Numbered from the stretch's first letter, positions 10,001 through 20,416 are shown. The stretch: 64,000 nt of DNA from Hyalangium gracile (GCF_020103725.1 NZ_JAHXBG010000017.1:124001-188000); one strand, 5' to 3'. Translations and numbers: made by a program. Notes: generated from the letters alone by a model not told the origin.

Positions 10001-13000
10001 ATCGCCGCGCTCGCGGACACCATCAACGCGATGACGCAGACCCTGTCCATCTTCGCCCAGCAGGTGACGGACGTCGCCCGCACGGTGGGTGTGGAGGGCA
10101 AGCTGGGCGCCCAGGCCGAGGTGCCGGGCGTCGCCGGGACGTGGAAGGACCTCACCAACAACGTGAACCTGCTCGCCAACAACCTCACGGCGCAGGTGCG
10201 AAACATCGCCGAGGTCTCCACGGCGGTGGCCAATGGTGACCTGTCCAAGAAGATCACCGTGGACGCCAAGGGCGAGGTGCTCCAGCTCAAGGACACCATC
10301 AACACGATGGTGGACCAGCTGCGCGCCTTCGCCTCGGAAGTCACGCGCGTCGCCAAGGAAGTCGGTACCGAGGGCAAGCTGGGCGGACAGGCCGAGGTGA
10401 AGGGCGTGTCCGGCGTCTGGAAGGACCTCACGGACAACGTGAACGCCCTCACCGGCAACCTGACCGACCAGGTGCGAAACATCGCCAAGGTGACCACGGC
10501 GGTGGCCAACGGCGACCTGTCCCAGAAGATCACCGTCAGCGTGAAGGGCGAGGTGCTCGAGCTGAAGAACACCATCAACACGATGGTGGATCAGCTGCGC
10601 GCCTTCGCCTCGGAGGTGACGCGCGTCGCCAAGGAGGTGGGCACCGAGGGCAAGCTGGGTGGTCAGGCCGACGTGAAGGGTGTGTCGGGTGTGTGGAAGG
10701 ACCTCACGGACAACGTGAACGTCCTCGCCGGCAACCTGACCGACCAGGTGCGAAACATCGCCAAGGTGACCACGGCGGTCGCCAATGGTGACCTGTCGCA
10801 GAAGATCTCCGTCGAGGCCCGCGGTGAGATTCTCGAGCTGAAGAACACCATCAACACGATGGTGGATCAGCTGCGCGCCTTCGCCTCGGAGGTGACGCGC
10901 GTCGCCAAGGAGGTGGGGACGGAAGGAAAGCTGGGCGGCCAGGCCGAGGTGCCGGGCGTCGCCGGCACGTGGAAGAACCTCACGGACAACGTGAACTCCA
11001 TGGCCTCCAACCTCACCGCCCAGGTGCGAAACATCGCCCTGGTGACGACGGCGGTCGCCAACGGTGATTTGTCCAAGAAGATCACCGTGGACGTGAAGGG
11101 CGAAATCCTGGAGCTGAAGAACACCATCAACACGATGGTGGACCAGCTGAACTCGTTCGCCTCGGAAGTGACGCGTGTCGCCAAGGAAGTGGGGACGGAA
11201 GGAAAGCTGGGCGGCCAGGCCGAGGTGCGTGGCGTGTCCGGCACCTGGAAGGACCTCACGGACAACGTGAACTCCATGGCCCGCAACCTCACCACCCAGG
11301 TGCGAGGCATCGTCCGCGTGGTGACGGCCGTCGCCAACGGCGACCTGAAGCAGAAGCTCGTCGTGGACGCCAAGGGCGAGGTGGCCGCGCTCGCGGAGAC
11401 CATCAACAACATGACCGACACGCTGGGCACCTTCGCCGAGCAGGTCTCCACGGTGGCCCGCGAGGTGGGCGTCGAGGGGAAGCTGGGCGGTCAGGCCCGT
11501 GTGCCCGGTGTCGCCGGCACGTGGAAGGACCTCACCGACAACGTGAACTTCATGGCCTCCAACCTCACCACGCAGGTGCGCGGCATCGTCAAGGTGGTGA
11601 CGGCCGTCGCCAATGGTGACCTGGGCCAGAAGCTGGTGGTGGACGCCAAGGGCGAGGTGGCCGCGCTGGCCGAGACCATCAACAGCATGACGGACACGCT
11701 GGGCACCTTCGCCGAGCAGGTGACGACGGTGGCCCGCGAGGTGGGTATCGAAGGAAAGCTGGGTGGTCAGGCCCGCGTGCCCGGCGCGCGCGGCACGTGG
11801 CGGCAGCTCACGGACAACGTGAACCAGCTGGCCGGCACGCTGACCTCGCAGCTGCGCGCCATCTCGGACGTGGCCACCGCGGTGACCAAGGGCGACCTGA
11901 CCCGCAGCATCACCGTCAGCGCCGAGGGCGAAGTGGCCGCGCTGAAGGACAACATCAACCAGATGATCTTCAACCTGCGTGAGACCACGCAGAAGAACCA
12001 GGAGCAGGACTGGCTCAAGACGAACCTGGCGAAGTTCAGCGGCATGATGCAGGGCCAGAAGAACCTGGAGGCCGTCAGCCGCCTCATCATGAGCGAGCTG
12101 ACGCCGCTGGTCGGCGCCCACCACGGCGCCTTCTTCCTCGCGGACCAGGAAGGCAACATGCCGGTGCTCAAGCTCACCAGCACCTACGCCTACCGTGAGC
12201 GCAAGAACATCTCCAACCGCTTCCGCCTGGGTGAGAGCCTGGTCGGGCAGTGCGCCCTGGAGAAGAAGACCATCCTGCTCACCAAGGTGCCGCCGGACTA
12301 CATCGCCATCTCCTCCGGCCTGGGTGAGTCCACCCCGCTCAACATCATCGTCCTGCCCGTCCTCTTCGAGGGCGAGGTGAAGGCGATCATCGAGCTGGCC
12401 AGCTTCCACCCGTTCAGCGCCATCCATCAGATCTTCCTGGATCAGCTCACCGAGAGCATCGGCGTGGTCCTGAACATGATCATGGCCAACATGCGCACCG
12501 AGGAGCTGCTGCAGCAGTCGCAGAGCCTCACGCAGGAGCTGCAGAGCCAGTCCAAGGAGCTCACCCAGCAGCAGGAGGAGCTCAAGCGCACCAACACCGA
12601 GCTGGAGGCGCAGGCGCTCGAGCTGGAGGAGAAGGCCAAGCAGCTCGAGGAGCAGAACACCCGCGTCGAGGAGAAGAACCGCGAGGTGGAGCTGGCCCGC
12701 GCCAGCCTGGAGGAGAAGGCCGAGCAGCTCACCATCATCTCCAAGTACAAGAGCGAGTTCCTGGCCAACATGAGCCACGAGCTGCGCACCCCGCTCAACT
12801 CGCTGCTCATCCTCGCCAAGCTGCTGTCGGACAACAAGGACGGCAACCTCAGCACCAAGCAGGTGGAGTACGCCAACACCATCTACGCCAGCGGCGGCGA
12901 TCTGCTCACCCTCATCAACGAGATCCTCGACCTGTCCAAGGTGGAGGCCGGCAAGATGCAGGTGGAGCCTCGGGACATCCTCCTGAGCGAGCTCAACCAG

Positions 13001-14890
13001 TTCGTCGATCGCTCCTTCCGCCCGGTGGCCGAGCAGAAGAACCTCTCGTTCACCGTGGAGCTGGCGCCCAACACGCCGCGCTCCATCCGCACCGACCCGC
13101 AGCGGCTGCAGCAGATCCTCAAGAACCTGCTGTCCAACGCGTTCAAGTTCACGGACACCGGCAGCGTGAGGATGGTGGTCAAGCCCGCCGAGAAGAACGT
13201 GCGCCTGGAGCACGAGGTGCTGCGCAAGGCCAGGCGCGTCATCGCCTTCGCCGTCATCGACACCGGCATCGGCATCCCCAAGGACAAGCAGAAGCTCATT
13301 TTCGAGGCCTTCCAGCAGGCGGACGGCTCCACCGCCCGCAAGTACGGGGGCACCGGCCTGGGCCTGTCCATCTCGCGCGAGATCGCCAAGCTGCTGGGTG
13401 GAGAGATCCACGTGGAGAGCGAGCCCGGCAAGGGCAGCACCTTCACGCTGTACATGCCGCCCGAGTACGTGGGGCCCGACGATGAGGGCGTGGCGCCGTC
13501 CTCTCCGCCCGCGCCTCCGCTGCCGCTGCCTCCGGCCCCGACGCCGGTCCGCGCGGCGACGGAGCCGGCTCCCGCGCCTCAGCAGATCCTCACGCCGCCC
13601 CCCGTGGCGGAGAACGGACACGTGCTGGACGCGGCCCTGCCGCCGCCCTCGCCGGATCCGCTGCTGGCGCCGCTCATGGTGGAGGACGACCGGGAGCACA
13701 TCCGCGAGGGAGACCGCGTCCTGCTCATCATCGAGGATGACCTGAAGTTCGCCCGCATCATGGCGCAGATGGCGCGCGAGAAGGGCTTCAAGGTCCTGGT
13801 GGCCAGCCGCGGCGACAGCGGCCTGTCCATGGCCAACGAGTACCTGCCCCACGCCATCACCCTGGACATCCAGCTGCCGGTGGTGGACGGCTGGAGCGTG
13901 CTGGAGCGCCTCAAGCGCAACCCGCGCACGCGCCACATCCCCGTCCACGTCATCAGCGTGATGGACAAGCACCTGGGCAACACCCAGGGCGCCTTCGGCT
14001 ACCTCACCAAGCCGGTGAGCAAGGAGGGCCTGGAGCACGTCTTCGGTCAGCTCGCCCGCTTCCTGGAGCGCAAGGAGCGCCGGCTGCTGCTCGTCGAGGA
14101 CGACGACGTGCAGCGCGACAGCCTGCACAAGCTGCTGGGCGAGGGGGACGACGTGAAGGTGACGGCCGTGCCCACCGGACAGGACGCCCTGAGCGCGCTG
14201 GACAAGGGCGAGTTCGACTGCCTCGTCATCGACCTGCTGCTGCCGGACATGGACGGCACCAAGCTGGTGGAGGAGGTGAAGACCCAGCCGCGCTTCCGGG
14301 ACCTGCCCATCGTCGTCTACACCGGCAAGGAGCTCACGGCGAAGGACGAGGCCCGCCTCAAGCGCTACACCGGCAGCGTCATCCTCAAGAGCGGGCCCAA
14401 GAGTCCGGACCAGCTTCTGGGCGACACCGCGCTCTTCCTCCACCGGCTGGACCAGCACCTCACGCCGCGCGCCCGCCAGGCGCTGGCGCAGCGCGACGGC
14501 GGCCACGACGCGGACCTGGCCGGCAAGAAGGTCCTCGTCGTGGATGACGACATGCGCAACATCTTCGCGCTCACCAGCGTCCTGGAGAACCACGGCCTCC
14601 AGGTCTCCTTCGCCGAGAACGGCCGCGCGGCCATCGATGCCCTCAGGAAGCAGCCCGACGTGGACGTGGTGCTGATGGACATCATGATGCCGGAGATGGA
14701 CGGCTACGAGACCATGCGAGCGATTCGCCAGGATCTCCAGCTTTCCAGGCTTCCCATCATCGCCGTCACCGCGAAGGCGCTGAAGGACGACCGGGAGAAG
14801 TGCATGGCCGCTGGCGCGAGCGACTACCTGCCCAAGCCGGTGGACACCGACAAACTCATCGAACTCATCCGTTTGTGGGTGAACGCCTGA
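7061..14890 (+). CDS. Giant poly-HAMP hybrid histidine kinase with three receivers
   Basis: About 2609 residues, with no signal peptide or membrane segment, so predicted cytoplasmic. In order: disordered Gly/Asn/Lys-rich N-terminus (1-120); poly-HAMP array (about 125-1640) with 15 units of exactly 92 residues after one divergent 97-residue unit; GAF domain (about 1650-1810); coiled coil rich in Gln/Glu (1810-1895); HisKA with His1906 in NMSHELRTP; HATPase_c with DTGIGIP and GTGLGLS (about 2010-2137); Pro-rich linker (2141-2217); three receivers with phospho-acceptors Asp2269, Asp2391 and Asp2540. The HAMP units match the repeat of fungal group III (Nik1/Os-1) osmosensing kinases. Start is TTG 7061; TTG 7118 with GAGG upstream is an alternative. 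It heads a run of three kinases; the output is not visible. Confidence 0.93.
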   Translation: MDTRPSRWRGPPSSAEVHLLDANDNPPSDGKKRGTRRKDQASGAAAPQTDPKGPGNRVKSRLAGVKAEEGEPIAAEESVASPHANGNGTRRNGNGNGKHTAAGARGRLESTRGARPNDPLFPLLTALQAAESGDFSVRLPEGQSDGMLDRIAHAFNALVGRNATFTDEMVRVERVVGREGRMGERVTLGDVRGGWATSVNSINALIGDLVLPTTEVARVLVAVAEGDLTQKMALEIDGQSVKGEFLRIGTTVNTMVDQLRAFASEVTRVAKEVGSDGKLGGQAEVKGVAGTWKDLTDNVNIMASNLTAQVRNIAEVSTAVAKGDLSKKITVDAKGEVLQLKDTINTMVDQLNSFAAEVTRVAKEVGSDGKLGGQAEVRGVAGTWKDLTDNVNFMASNLTTQVRNIAEVSTAVAKGDLSKKITVDAKGEVLELKNTINTMVDQLNSFAAEVTRVAKEVGTEGKLGGQADVKGVSGTWKDLTDNVNFMASNLTTQVRGIVKVVTAVANGDLSQKLQVPSQGEIAALGATLNNMTDTLNVFAQQVTSVARTVGVEGKLGAQAQVPGAAGTWKDLTDNVNLMANNLTAQVRNIAEVTTSVAKGDLSKKITVDVKGEVLELKNTINTMVDQLNSFAAEVTRVAKEVGTDGKLGGQAEVKGVAGTWKDLTDNVNFMASNLTTQVRNIALVTTAVAKGDLSKKISVDARGEVLELKNTINTMVDQLNSFAAEVTRVAREVGTHGKLGGQAEVKGVAGTWKDLTDNVNIMASNLTTQVRGIAKVVTAVANGDLTQRLKVDAKGEVAELADTINAMTETLSIFAQQVTDVARTVGVEGKLGAQAVVPGVAGTWKDLTNNVNLLANNLTDQVRNIAEVTTAVARGDLSRKITVDAKGEVMELKNTINTMVDQLRAFASEVTRVAKEVGTEGKLGGQAVVPGVSGVWKDLTDNVNFMASNLTTQVRGIVKVVTAVANGDLSQKLIVEAKGEIAALADTINAMTQTLSIFAQQVTDVARTVGVEGKLGAQAEVPGVAGTWKDLTNNVNLLANNLTAQVRNIAEVSTAVANGDLSKKITVDAKGEVLQLKDTINTMVDQLRAFASEVTRVAKEVGTEGKLGGQAEVKGVSGVWKDLTDNVNALTGNLTDQVRNIAKVTTAVANGDLSQKITVSVKGEVLELKNTINTMVDQLRAFASEVTRVAKEVGTEGKLGGQADVKGVSGVWKDLTDNVNVLAGNLTDQVRNIAKVTTAVANGDLSQKISVEARGEILELKNTINTMVDQLRAFASEVTRVAKEVGTEGKLGGQAEVPGVAGTWKNLTDNVNSMASNLTAQVRNIALVTTAVANGDLSKKITVDVKGEILELKNTINTMVDQLNSFASEVTRVAKEVGTEGKLGGQAEVRGVSGTWKDLTDNVNSMARNLTTQVRGIVRVVTAVANGDLKQKLVVDAKGEVAALAETINNMTDTLGTFAEQVSTVAREVGVEGKLGGQARVPGVAGTWKDLTDNVNFMASNLTTQVRGIVKVVTAVANGDLGQKLVVDAKGEVAALAETINSMTDTLGTFAEQVTTVAREVGIEGKLGGQARVPGARGTWRQLTDNVNQLAGTLTSQLRAISDVATAVTKGDLTRSITVSAEGEVAALKDNINQMIFNLRETTQKNQEQDWLKTNLAKFSGMMQGQKNLEAVSRLIMSELTPLVGAHHGAFFLADQEGNMPVLKLTSTYAYRERKNISNRFRLGESLVGQCALEKKTILLTKVPPDYIAISSGLGESTPLNIIVLPVLFEGEVKAIIELASFHPFSAIHQIFLDQLTESIGVVLNMIMANMRTEELLQQSQSLTQELQSQSKELTQQQEELKRTNTELEAQALELEEKAKQLEEQNTRVEEKNREVELARASLEEKAEQLTIISKYKSEFLANMSHELRTPLNSLLILAKLLSDNKDGNLSTKQVEYANTIYASGGDLLTLINEILDLSKVEAGKMQVEPRDILLSELNQFVDRSFRPVAEQKNLSFTVELAPNTPRSIRTDPQRLQQILKNLLSNAFKFTDTGSVRMVVKPAEKNVRLEHEVLRKARRVIAFAVIDTGIGIPKDKQKLIFEAFQQADGSTARKYGGTGLGLSISREIAKLLGGEIHVESEPGKGSTFTLYMPPEYVGPDDEGVAPSSPPAPPLPLPPAPTPVRAATEPAPAPQQILTPPPVAENGHVLDAALPPPSPDPLLAPLMVEDDREHIREGDRVLLIIEDDLKFARIMAQMAREKGFKVLVASRGDSGLSMANEYLPHAITLDIQLPVVDGWSVLERLKRNPRTRHIPVHVISVMDKHLGNTQGAFGYLTKPVSKEGLEHVFGQLARFLERKERRLLLVEDDDVQRDSLHKLLGEGDDVKVTAVPTGQDALSALDKGEFDCLVIDLLLPDMDGTKLVEEVKTQPRFRDLPIVVYTGKELTAKDEARLKRYTGSVILKSGPKSPDQLLGDTALFLHRLDQHLTPRARQALAQRDGGHDADLAGKKVLVVDDDMRNIFALTSVLENHGLQVSFAENGRAAIDALRKQPDVDVVLMDIMMPEMDGYETMRAIRQDLQLSRLPIIAVTAKALKDDREKCMAAGASDYLPKPVDTDKLIELIRLWVNA
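7643..11990 (+). repeat. Tandem 276-bp (92-codon) HAMP repeat array
   Basis: The codons for GTWKDLT (or GVWKDLT, GTWRQLT) recur 15 times at exactly 276-nt spacing, with Trp codons from 7934 to 11798; the first, divergent unit has its Trp at 7643, 291 nt earlier. Units fall into two kinds: one with VRNIAEV/VRNIALV/VRNIAKV and one with VRGIVKV or a close variant, the latter at units 3, 6, 8, 13 and 14, followed by a changed second half ([14 protein letters not shown] after 3, 6 and 8; VAREVG[VI]EGKLGGQ after 13 and 14). Long stretches are nearly identical at DNA level, so copy number may vary by recombination. Confidence 0.95.
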
Positions 14891-14911
14891 GTTGGATAGC
14901 GCACGACTCGT

Positions 14912-14939
14912 GCCCTTCCGGGCTTCTGTCCGGAAGGGC
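14912..14939 (+). terminator. Perfect 10-bp hairpin between first and second kinase genes
   Basis: GCCCTTCCGG (14912-14921), 8-nt loop, CCGGAAGGGC (14930-14939), 22 nt after the giant kinase stop codon. No T-run follows. It may terminate or attenuate transcription into the next kinase gene. Confidence 0.5.
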
Positions 14940-14991
14940 GCGGGCCTAGCTTTCCGAAGGCGCCACACCCCCGGGGCCACGTTTGCTCAGC

Positions 14992-16980
14992 ATGATTCCC
15001 ATCGAATCCTCCACCGATCGCGTTCCCGAGAGCGCGCCGCGCCAACGGGCCAGCATCCTGATGGTGGATGACCACCCCTCCAACCTCCTGGCGCTCGAGG
15101 CCATCCTCGAGCCGCTGGGGCAGGAACTCATCAAGGCCACCAGCGGCGAGGAGGCCCTCAAGTTTCTCCTGCAGCGCGACGTCGCCGTCATCCTCATGGA
15201 CGTGCAGATGCCGGGGATGGACGGCTTCCAGACGGCGGCCTTCATCAAGCAGCGCGAGCGCACGCGCACCATCCCCATCATCTTCCTCACCGCGCTCAGC
15301 CGGGACGCGGCCCACATCTTCAAGGGCTACGCGCACGGCGCGGTGGACTACCTGCTCAAGCCGTTCGATCCGGAGATCCTCCGCTCCAAGGTCAGCGTCT
15401 TCGTGGACCTGTTCCTCAAGGAGCAGCAGCTCCAGCGGCAGGCGGCGCTCTTGCGCCAGAAGGAGCGCGAGGCGCTGGAGCGCCAGAGCGAGCTGCGCTA
15501 CCGGCGGCTGCTGGACGCACTGCCCGCGGCGATGTGGGCGGCGCGCGCGGATGGGACGATGTACTACGCCAACCAGGTGTGGCAGGCGTACACCGGGCGA
15601 CAGGGGGGAGAGCTCTCCCTGGAGCTCTTCCTGGAGGATGTGCACCCCACGGAGCGCGAGGAGATGCGGCGCGTGTGGGAGGAGGCGGTGCGGCAGGGGG
15701 TGCAGTCGGAGCGCGAGTTCCGCATGCGGCGCCATGATGGGACGTGGCGCTGGCACCTGGCGCGCGCGGTGCCGGAGAAGGACGAGCACGGGCGGCTGGT
15801 GGGCATCATCGCCGTGGCCACGGACATCGACGACAAGAAGCGCACGGAGGATGCGCTGGCGCGCTTCAAGGCCACGCTGGACGCCACGCTCGACTGCGTC
15901 CTCATGTTCGAGCCCGAGGGGCTCACGCTCACCTACGCCAACGCCGGCGCGGCCCGGCAGCTGGACACGACGGTGGAGGAGCTGCTGGGCAGCAGCGTGC
16001 TGGGGGTGGAGGCCGGCGTGGACGAGGTGGGCTTCCGCCAGCTGCTCGCGCCGCTGGTGAGCGGGACGCTCCCAAGCCAGACGTATACCACCACCCACCG
16101 GCGCCGGAATGGGACGGAGGTTCCGGTGGAGGTGGTGCTCCAGTACGTCGCGGCGGGCGGAGGACAGGGGCGCTTCGTCTCCGTGGCGCGCGACGTCACC
16201 GAGCGCCAGCGCGCCGAGGCCGCGCTGCGGATGGCCAACGAGGCCAAGGATGCCTTCCTCGCCGCGGCCAGCCATGAGCTGCGCACGCCGCTGGCGGCGG
16301 CCAAGGGCCACGCCCACCTGGCGATGCTCAAGCTGGGCGGGCAGACGGACAACGGGCCCGGCAAGTCGCTGACGATCATCAACCGGCAGATCGATCGGAT
16401 GACGAAGCTGGTGGAGGAGCTGCTGGACATCAGCCGCCTGCAGGCCGGGCGCCTGTCGCTGGAGGTGGAGCGCTTCGATCTGGCCGGGCTGGTGCGCGAG
16501 ACGTGCGAGCGCATGACGGTGCTCTCGCAGGCCCACCCGCTGCGGGTGGACGCGCCCGAGAAGCTCGAGGGGCTGTGGGATCGCGGACGGCTGGATCAGG
16601 TGCTCACCAACCTGGTGTCCAACGCCATCCGCTACTCGCCGGAGGGCGGCGAGGTGAAGGTGCGGGTGGTGGAGGAGGACACGGGGGTGCACCTGACGAT
16701 CCAGGACCAGGGCGTGGGCATCCCTCCGGAGAAGCAGGGGCTCATCTTCGAGCGGTTCGGGCGCGCGCACGGCTCCCGGTACGGAGGCCTGGGGCTGGGG
16801 CTGACGATCAGCCAGGGCATCGTGGAGCAGCACGGTGGGCGCATCTGGGTGGAGTCCCGCGGCGTTCCCGGTGAGGGCTCCACCTTCCACGTGTGGCTGC
16901 CGCGCGAGGTGGCGCAGGCGAGCGCCGCCGCCGCCGCCACGACCCATTCCACGCCGCAACCCCAGGTGTCGGCGGGCTGA
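14992..16980 (+). CDS. Receiver-PAS-PAS hybrid histidine kinase
   Basis: About 662 residues, soluble. N-terminal receiver (about 16-135) with phospho-acceptor Asp70 in VILMDVQMPGMDG and a KPF switch motif; linker coiled coil (140-165); PAS domain (about 168-285, ending in TDIDDKKRTEDAL); second PAS (about 290-410, ending ARDVTERQRAEAAL); HisKA with His428 in [11 protein letters not shown]; HATPase_c with NLVSNAIRYS, DQGVGIP and GLGLGL (about 530-645). A receiver in front of a kinase suggests control by an upstream phosphodonor, perhaps the neighbouring giant kinase (inference). ATG 14992 is chosen over TTG 14983. The next kinase gene begins 6 nt after the stop. Confidence 0.9.
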   Translation: MIPIESSTDRVPESAPRQRASILMVDDHPSNLLALEAILEPLGQELIKATSGEEALKFLLQRDVAVILMDVQMPGMDGFQTAAFIKQRERTRTIPIIFLTALSRDAAHIFKGYAHGAVDYLLKPFDPEILRSKVSVFVDLFLKEQQLQRQAALLRQKEREALERQSELRYRRLLDALPAAMWAARADGTMYYANQVWQAYTGRQGGELSLELFLEDVHPTEREEMRRVWEEAVRQGVQSEREFRMRRHDGTWRWHLARAVPEKDEHGRLVGIIAVATDIDDKKRTEDALARFKATLDATLDCVLMFEPEGLTLTYANAGAARQLDTTVEELLGSSVLGVEAGVDEVGFRQLLAPLVSGTLPSQTYTTTHRRRNGTEVPVEVVLQYVAAGGGQGRFVSVARDVTERQRAEAALRMANEAKDAFLAAASHELRTPLAAAKGHAHLAMLKLGGQTDNGPGKSLTIINRQIDRMTKLVEELLDISRLQAGRLSLEVERFDLAGLVRETCERMTVLSQAHPLRVDAPEKLEGLWDRGRLDQVLTNLVSNAIRYSPEGGEVKVRVVEEDTGVHLTIQDQGVGIPPEKQGLIFERFGRAHGSRYGGLGLGLTISQGIVEQHGGRIWVESRGVPGEGSTFHVWLPREVAQASAAAAATTHSTPQPQVSAG

Positions 16981-16986
16981 GCCACG

Positions 16987-19971
16987 GTGGAGCACGGGAA
17001 GTCCCCTGTCTCCAGGGGTCCGAGTGAGATGCACTCGCGCGTGGGCGCGCATGACTGGGCGTCCACCCCGCTGGGCCGGGTCGAGTCCTGGCAGCCCAGC
17101 CTGGCGGTGCTCGTCAAGACGCTGCTCGCCTCGCGCTACCCCATGGTGCTCACCTGGGGGCCTCGGCTCATCCAGATCTACAACGACGCGTACTCCCGGC
17201 TCATTGGAGACAAGCACCCGTCCGCGCTCGGCGAGGACATCCGCGTCACGCTGGCCGAGGCCTGGGACACGCTGGGGCCGCTCATCCAGGAGGTGATGGC
17301 CACCGGCCGCGCCAACTGGATCCCCGCGCTGCTGCTCCTGCTGGAGCGCAACGGCTACCGCGAGGAGTCCTACTTCAGCGTCTCGCACGCTCCGGCGGAG
17401 GACGACGCGGGCGCCATCGCCGGCATGCTCGCGGTGTGCAGCGAGGTGACGGAGCAGGTGCTGGGCGAGCGGCGGCTGCGGCTGCTGAGGGACTTGTCCT
17501 CCAAGGCCAGCGAGATGCGCACCATGGCGCGGACGTGCCAGGACGTGGCGGCGACCGTCTCCGAGCACCCGCTGGATGTGCCCTTCGCGCTGCTCTACCT
17601 GCGCGCCGCGGATGGACGGACGCTGAAGCTCAGCGGCGTGGTGGGCCTGGAGGCGGGCGGGGCGGCGAGCCCGGCCTCCGTCTCGCTGGCGGAGGAGGGT
17701 GGTGCGTGGCCGCTGGCGCGGGCCGCCGCGGGCGAGACGGTGCGGGTGGACGACGTGACGCGCCACCTGGCGGTGAAGGGCGGGCCGTGGGGAGACGCGG
17801 TCCGCTCGGCGCTGGTGATGCCGATTGCCTCCTCGGAGCAGTCGGCGCCGCTCGGCGTGCTGGTGGCGGGGCTCAGCCCCAACCGGGCGCTGGATGAGGG
17901 GTACGCCTCCTTCTATGCGCTGCTGGGGAGCCAGGTGTCCGTGGCGCTGCGCAACGCTCAGGCCTACGAGGAAGAGCGGCGCCGGGCCGAGGTGCTCGCG
18001 GAATTGGACCGCGCCAAGACGGCCTTCTTCAGCAACGTCTCCCACGAGTTCCGCACGCCCCTCACGCTGATGCTGGGGCCGCTGGAGGATCTGCTCGCCA
18101 CGGACCGCCTGCCCCCCCAGGCGCGGGAGGAGCTGCGGCTCGTCCACCGCAACGCCATGCGGCTGCTGCGGCTGGTGAACACGCTGCTGGACTTCAGCCG
18201 CCTGGAGGCGGGCCGGCTCGAGGCGAGCTTCGAGCCGACGGACCTGGCCACCTTCACCACCGAGCTGGCCAGCAGCTTCGACTCGGCGGTGGAGCGCGCG
18301 GGGCTGACGCTGATGCTGGACTGCCCTCCGCTCCCGGCGCCCACGTACGTGGACCGGGAGATGTGGGAGAAGATCGTCCTCAACCTGCTGTCCAACGCGC
18401 TCAAGTTCACCTTCGAGGGCGGCATCCACGTGCGGCTGCGCGAGCAGGCCGGGCAGGCCGTCCTGGAAGTCTCGGACACCGGGACGGGGATTCCCCAGGC
18501 GGACCTGCCGCACCTCTTCGAGCGCTTCTACCGGGTGCGGGGAGCGAAGAGCCGCACGCACGAGGGAACGGGCATCGGGCTCTCGCTCGTGCGGGAGCTG
18601 GTGCGGATGCACGGTGGCGAGGTGCGGGTGGAGAGTCAGCAGGGGCGTGGCACCACCTTCACCGTGTCCATTCCGCAGGGCGTGGCCCACCTGGAGGCCG
18701 AGCGGATCCGCGCTCCCCGACTGCTGTCCTCCACGGCGAGCGGCGTGGCGCCCTTCCTGGAGGAGGCCGCGCGCTGGGGAGGCAGCGAGGCAGGGGACGC
18801 GGGTGGACGGGAGGAGCGCTCGGCTCCCACGGGGCGCATCATCCTGGCCGACGACAACGCCGACATGCGTGACTACGTCCGGCGCGTCCTCTCTTCCTCG
18901 TTCGAAATCGAGGCGTTCCCGGACGGGCAGGCGGCGCTGGAGGCGGCCCTGGCCCACCCGCCGGACCTGGTGCTCACCGACGTGATGATGCCGGGCCTGG
19001 ATGGCTTCGCGCTGCTCCGGGCGCTGCGGGAGGATCCGCGCACGCGCGGGCTGCCAGTGGTGATGCTGTCCGCCCGCGCCGGTGAGGAGGCCGCCATCGA
19101 GGGCCTGGAGGCGGGCGCGGATGACTACCTGGTGAAGCCCTTCAGCGCCCGGGAGCTTCGGGCGCGCGTGCGCTCCAACGTGGAGCTGGCGCGCATGCGC
19201 CGGGAGCTGAGCCGCCAGGAAGGGCTCGCGGTGAGCCTGCGCGAGGCCATCCAGGCCCGGGACGAGTTCCTGTCCGTCGCCAGCCACGAGCTGAAGACGC
19301 CCCTGGCGGCCTTCCGGCTGCAGCTGGACCTCATCGAGCGCCAGCTCCCGCCCGAGTCTCGTGCGCTCCTGAGCCAGCGGCTCGGCATCGCCGCCCGGCA
19401 GGTGCAGCGGCTGCACGGCCTGGTGGAGACGCTGCTGGATGTCTCGCAGATCTCCATGGGGCGGCTGAGCCTCCGGCTCGAGGACGTGGACCTGTCCGGC
19501 CTGGTGAGGGAGACGGTCGAGCGGATGCGCGAGGAGCTGGAGCGCGCGGGCTCTCCGGTGACGCTGGAGACGCAGGGTCCGCTGGTGGGCCGGTACGATC
19601 GGCTGCGCATCGAGCAGCTGGTGACGAACCTGCTCTCCAATGCGGCCCGCTACGGCGAGCAGAAGCCCGTCGAGGTGCAGGTCCGCGAAGTAGGAGGCAG
19701 CGCGGTGCTCACGGTGAAGGACCAGGGCATCGGCATTGCTCCCGAGGACCGGAGCCGCATCTTCGAGCGGTTCGAGCGGGCCGTCTCCGTCCGGAAGTAC
19801 GGGGGCTTCGGGCTGGGGCTGTGGATCGCGCGCCAGGTGGTGGAGGCGCACGGCGGCCGCATCCAGGTGGACAGCACCCCGGGGCAGGGCTCGGCCTTCA
19901 CCGTGGAGCTGCCACACCGTGGCGGTGACGGACGCACGGCCTGTATCCGGCGAGGGGGTGGTGCTGGATAG
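16987..19971 (+). CDS. Hybrid histidine kinase with two kinase cores
   Basis: A 994-residue soluble protein: PAS-like sensor (about 25-155) and GAF-like region (about 165-325); first HisKA with His353 in NVSHEFRTPLTL; first HATPase_c (about 450-570, DTGTGIP, GTGIGLS); receiver (about 615-735) with Asp665 in LVLTDVMMPGLDG; second HisKA with His767 in VASHELKTPLAA; second HATPase_c (about 860-975, DQGIGIAPED, GFGLGLW). Two complete kinase cores around one receiver suggest an internal relay. GTG start, 6 nt after the preceding kinase, so translationally linked. The last 17 or so residues (after ELPH) run into a different reading frame of a pseudogene remnant, so the native C-terminus may have been replaced. 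Confidence 0.9.
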   Translation: MEHGKSPVSRGPSEMHSRVGAHDWASTPLGRVESWQPSLAVLVKTLLASRYPMVLTWGPRLIQIYNDAYSRLIGDKHPSALGEDIRVTLAEAWDTLGPLIQEVMATGRANWIPALLLLLERNGYREESYFSVSHAPAEDDAGAIAGMLAVCSEVTEQVLGERRLRLLRDLSSKASEMRTMARTCQDVAATVSEHPLDVPFALLYLRAADGRTLKLSGVVGLEAGGAASPASVSLAEEGGAWPLARAAAGETVRVDDVTRHLAVKGGPWGDAVRSALVMPIASSEQSAPLGVLVAGLSPNRALDEGYASFYALLGSQVSVALRNAQAYEEERRRAEVLAELDRAKTAFFSNVSHEFRTPLTLMLGPLEDLLATDRLPPQAREELRLVHRNAMRLLRLVNTLLDFSRLEAGRLEASFEPTDLATFTTELASSFDSAVERAGLTLMLDCPPLPAPTYVDREMWEKIVLNLLSNALKFTFEGGIHVRLREQAGQAVLEVSDTGTGIPQADLPHLFERFYRVRGAKSRTHEGTGIGLSLVRELVRMHGGEVRVESQQGRGTTFTVSIPQGVAHLEAERIRAPRLLSSTASGVAPFLEEAARWGGSEAGDAGGREERSAPTGRIILADDNADMRDYVRRVLSSSFEIEAFPDGQAALEAALAHPPDLVLTDVMMPGLDGFALLRALREDPRTRGLPVVMLSARAGEEAAIEGLEAGADDYLVKPFSARELRARVRSNVELARMRRELSRQEGLAVSLREAIQARDEFLSVASHELKTPLAAFRLQLDLIERQLPPESRALLSQRLGIAARQVQRLHGLVETLLDVSQISMGRLSLRLEDVDLSGLVRETVERMREELERAGSPVTLETQGPLVGRYDRLRIEQLVTNLLSNAARYGEQKPVEVQVREVGGSAVLTVKDQGIGIAPEDRSRIFERFERAVSVRKYGGFGLGLWIARQVVEAHGGRIQVDSTPGQGSAFTVELPHRGGDGRTACIRRGGGAG

Positions 19972-20270
19972 CAGCGGGTTCGCGCTCTGCACGGAGCCGG
20001 TGCAGCAGTCCTCGCCGAGGGTGGCGTTCGATGGGACGAACTACGTGGCGGCCTGGGCGGGCTACCGGTGGGACTCGTCCTGGGCTGTGTACGCCACTCA
20101 GGTGACGAGCAAGGGCTCTGTCGTCACGCCGAACGGCTTCTCGGTTGTCTACAACGCTCGGCAGACGGCCAGCGGTCCTTCGTCGTCGTGTCGCGCTACG
20201 ACTCGGAGCCGAACCAGGACAGCCCGGCGCGTCCGCGGCACCCTTCTAGCTCAAGCACCTGGACTGCAGG
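19920..20270 (+). pseudogene. Remnant of a secreted beta-propeller-like repeat protein
   Basis: In a frame offset from the kinase, bases 19922-20165 encode a peptide with the repeat style of myxobacterial secreted propeller-like proteins (PVSGEGVVLDSSGFALC, SSPRVAFDGTNYVAAWAGYR, TQVTSKGSVVTPNGF). At about 20160 the similarity moves to another frame (QRSFVVVSRYDSEPNQD), so there is a frameshift, and it ends soon after. There is no start codon, signal peptide or continuation. It is a truncated, frameshifted gene fragment joined directly to the 3' end of the kinase gene. No functional protein is expected. Confidence 0.7.
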
Positions 20271-20400
20271 CTGTCGTCCAGCGTGACCGAGAGCACGCTG
20301 GACGTGCACGGAAAGAGGGAATTGAAGTGTCCCAGGAAATGTCAGACATGTCCGGTATGAATTCCTCTACGTGACGCCACTCAGGGCGTCGCCGAAAGGG

Positions 20401-20416
20401 TGCATTTGCAAATGCA
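20401..20416. promoter_or_regulatory. Perfect 16-bp palindrome over the lipoprotein start codon
   Basis: TGCATTTGCAAATGCA reads the same on both strands and contains the ATG (20412-20414) of the next gene. It is A+T-rich compared with its surroundings. It could be a repressor site or, in mRNA, limit access to the start codon. Confidence 0.45.

Noticed and set aside
8495-19992. Very long open frames on the minus strand opposite the three kinases (over 1700 and 2100 codons)
   Set aside because: They arise because the GC-rich coding strand leaves few stops on the other strand. The peptides are His/Leu/Val/Arg-rich without domains, while the plus strand has clear kinase domains.
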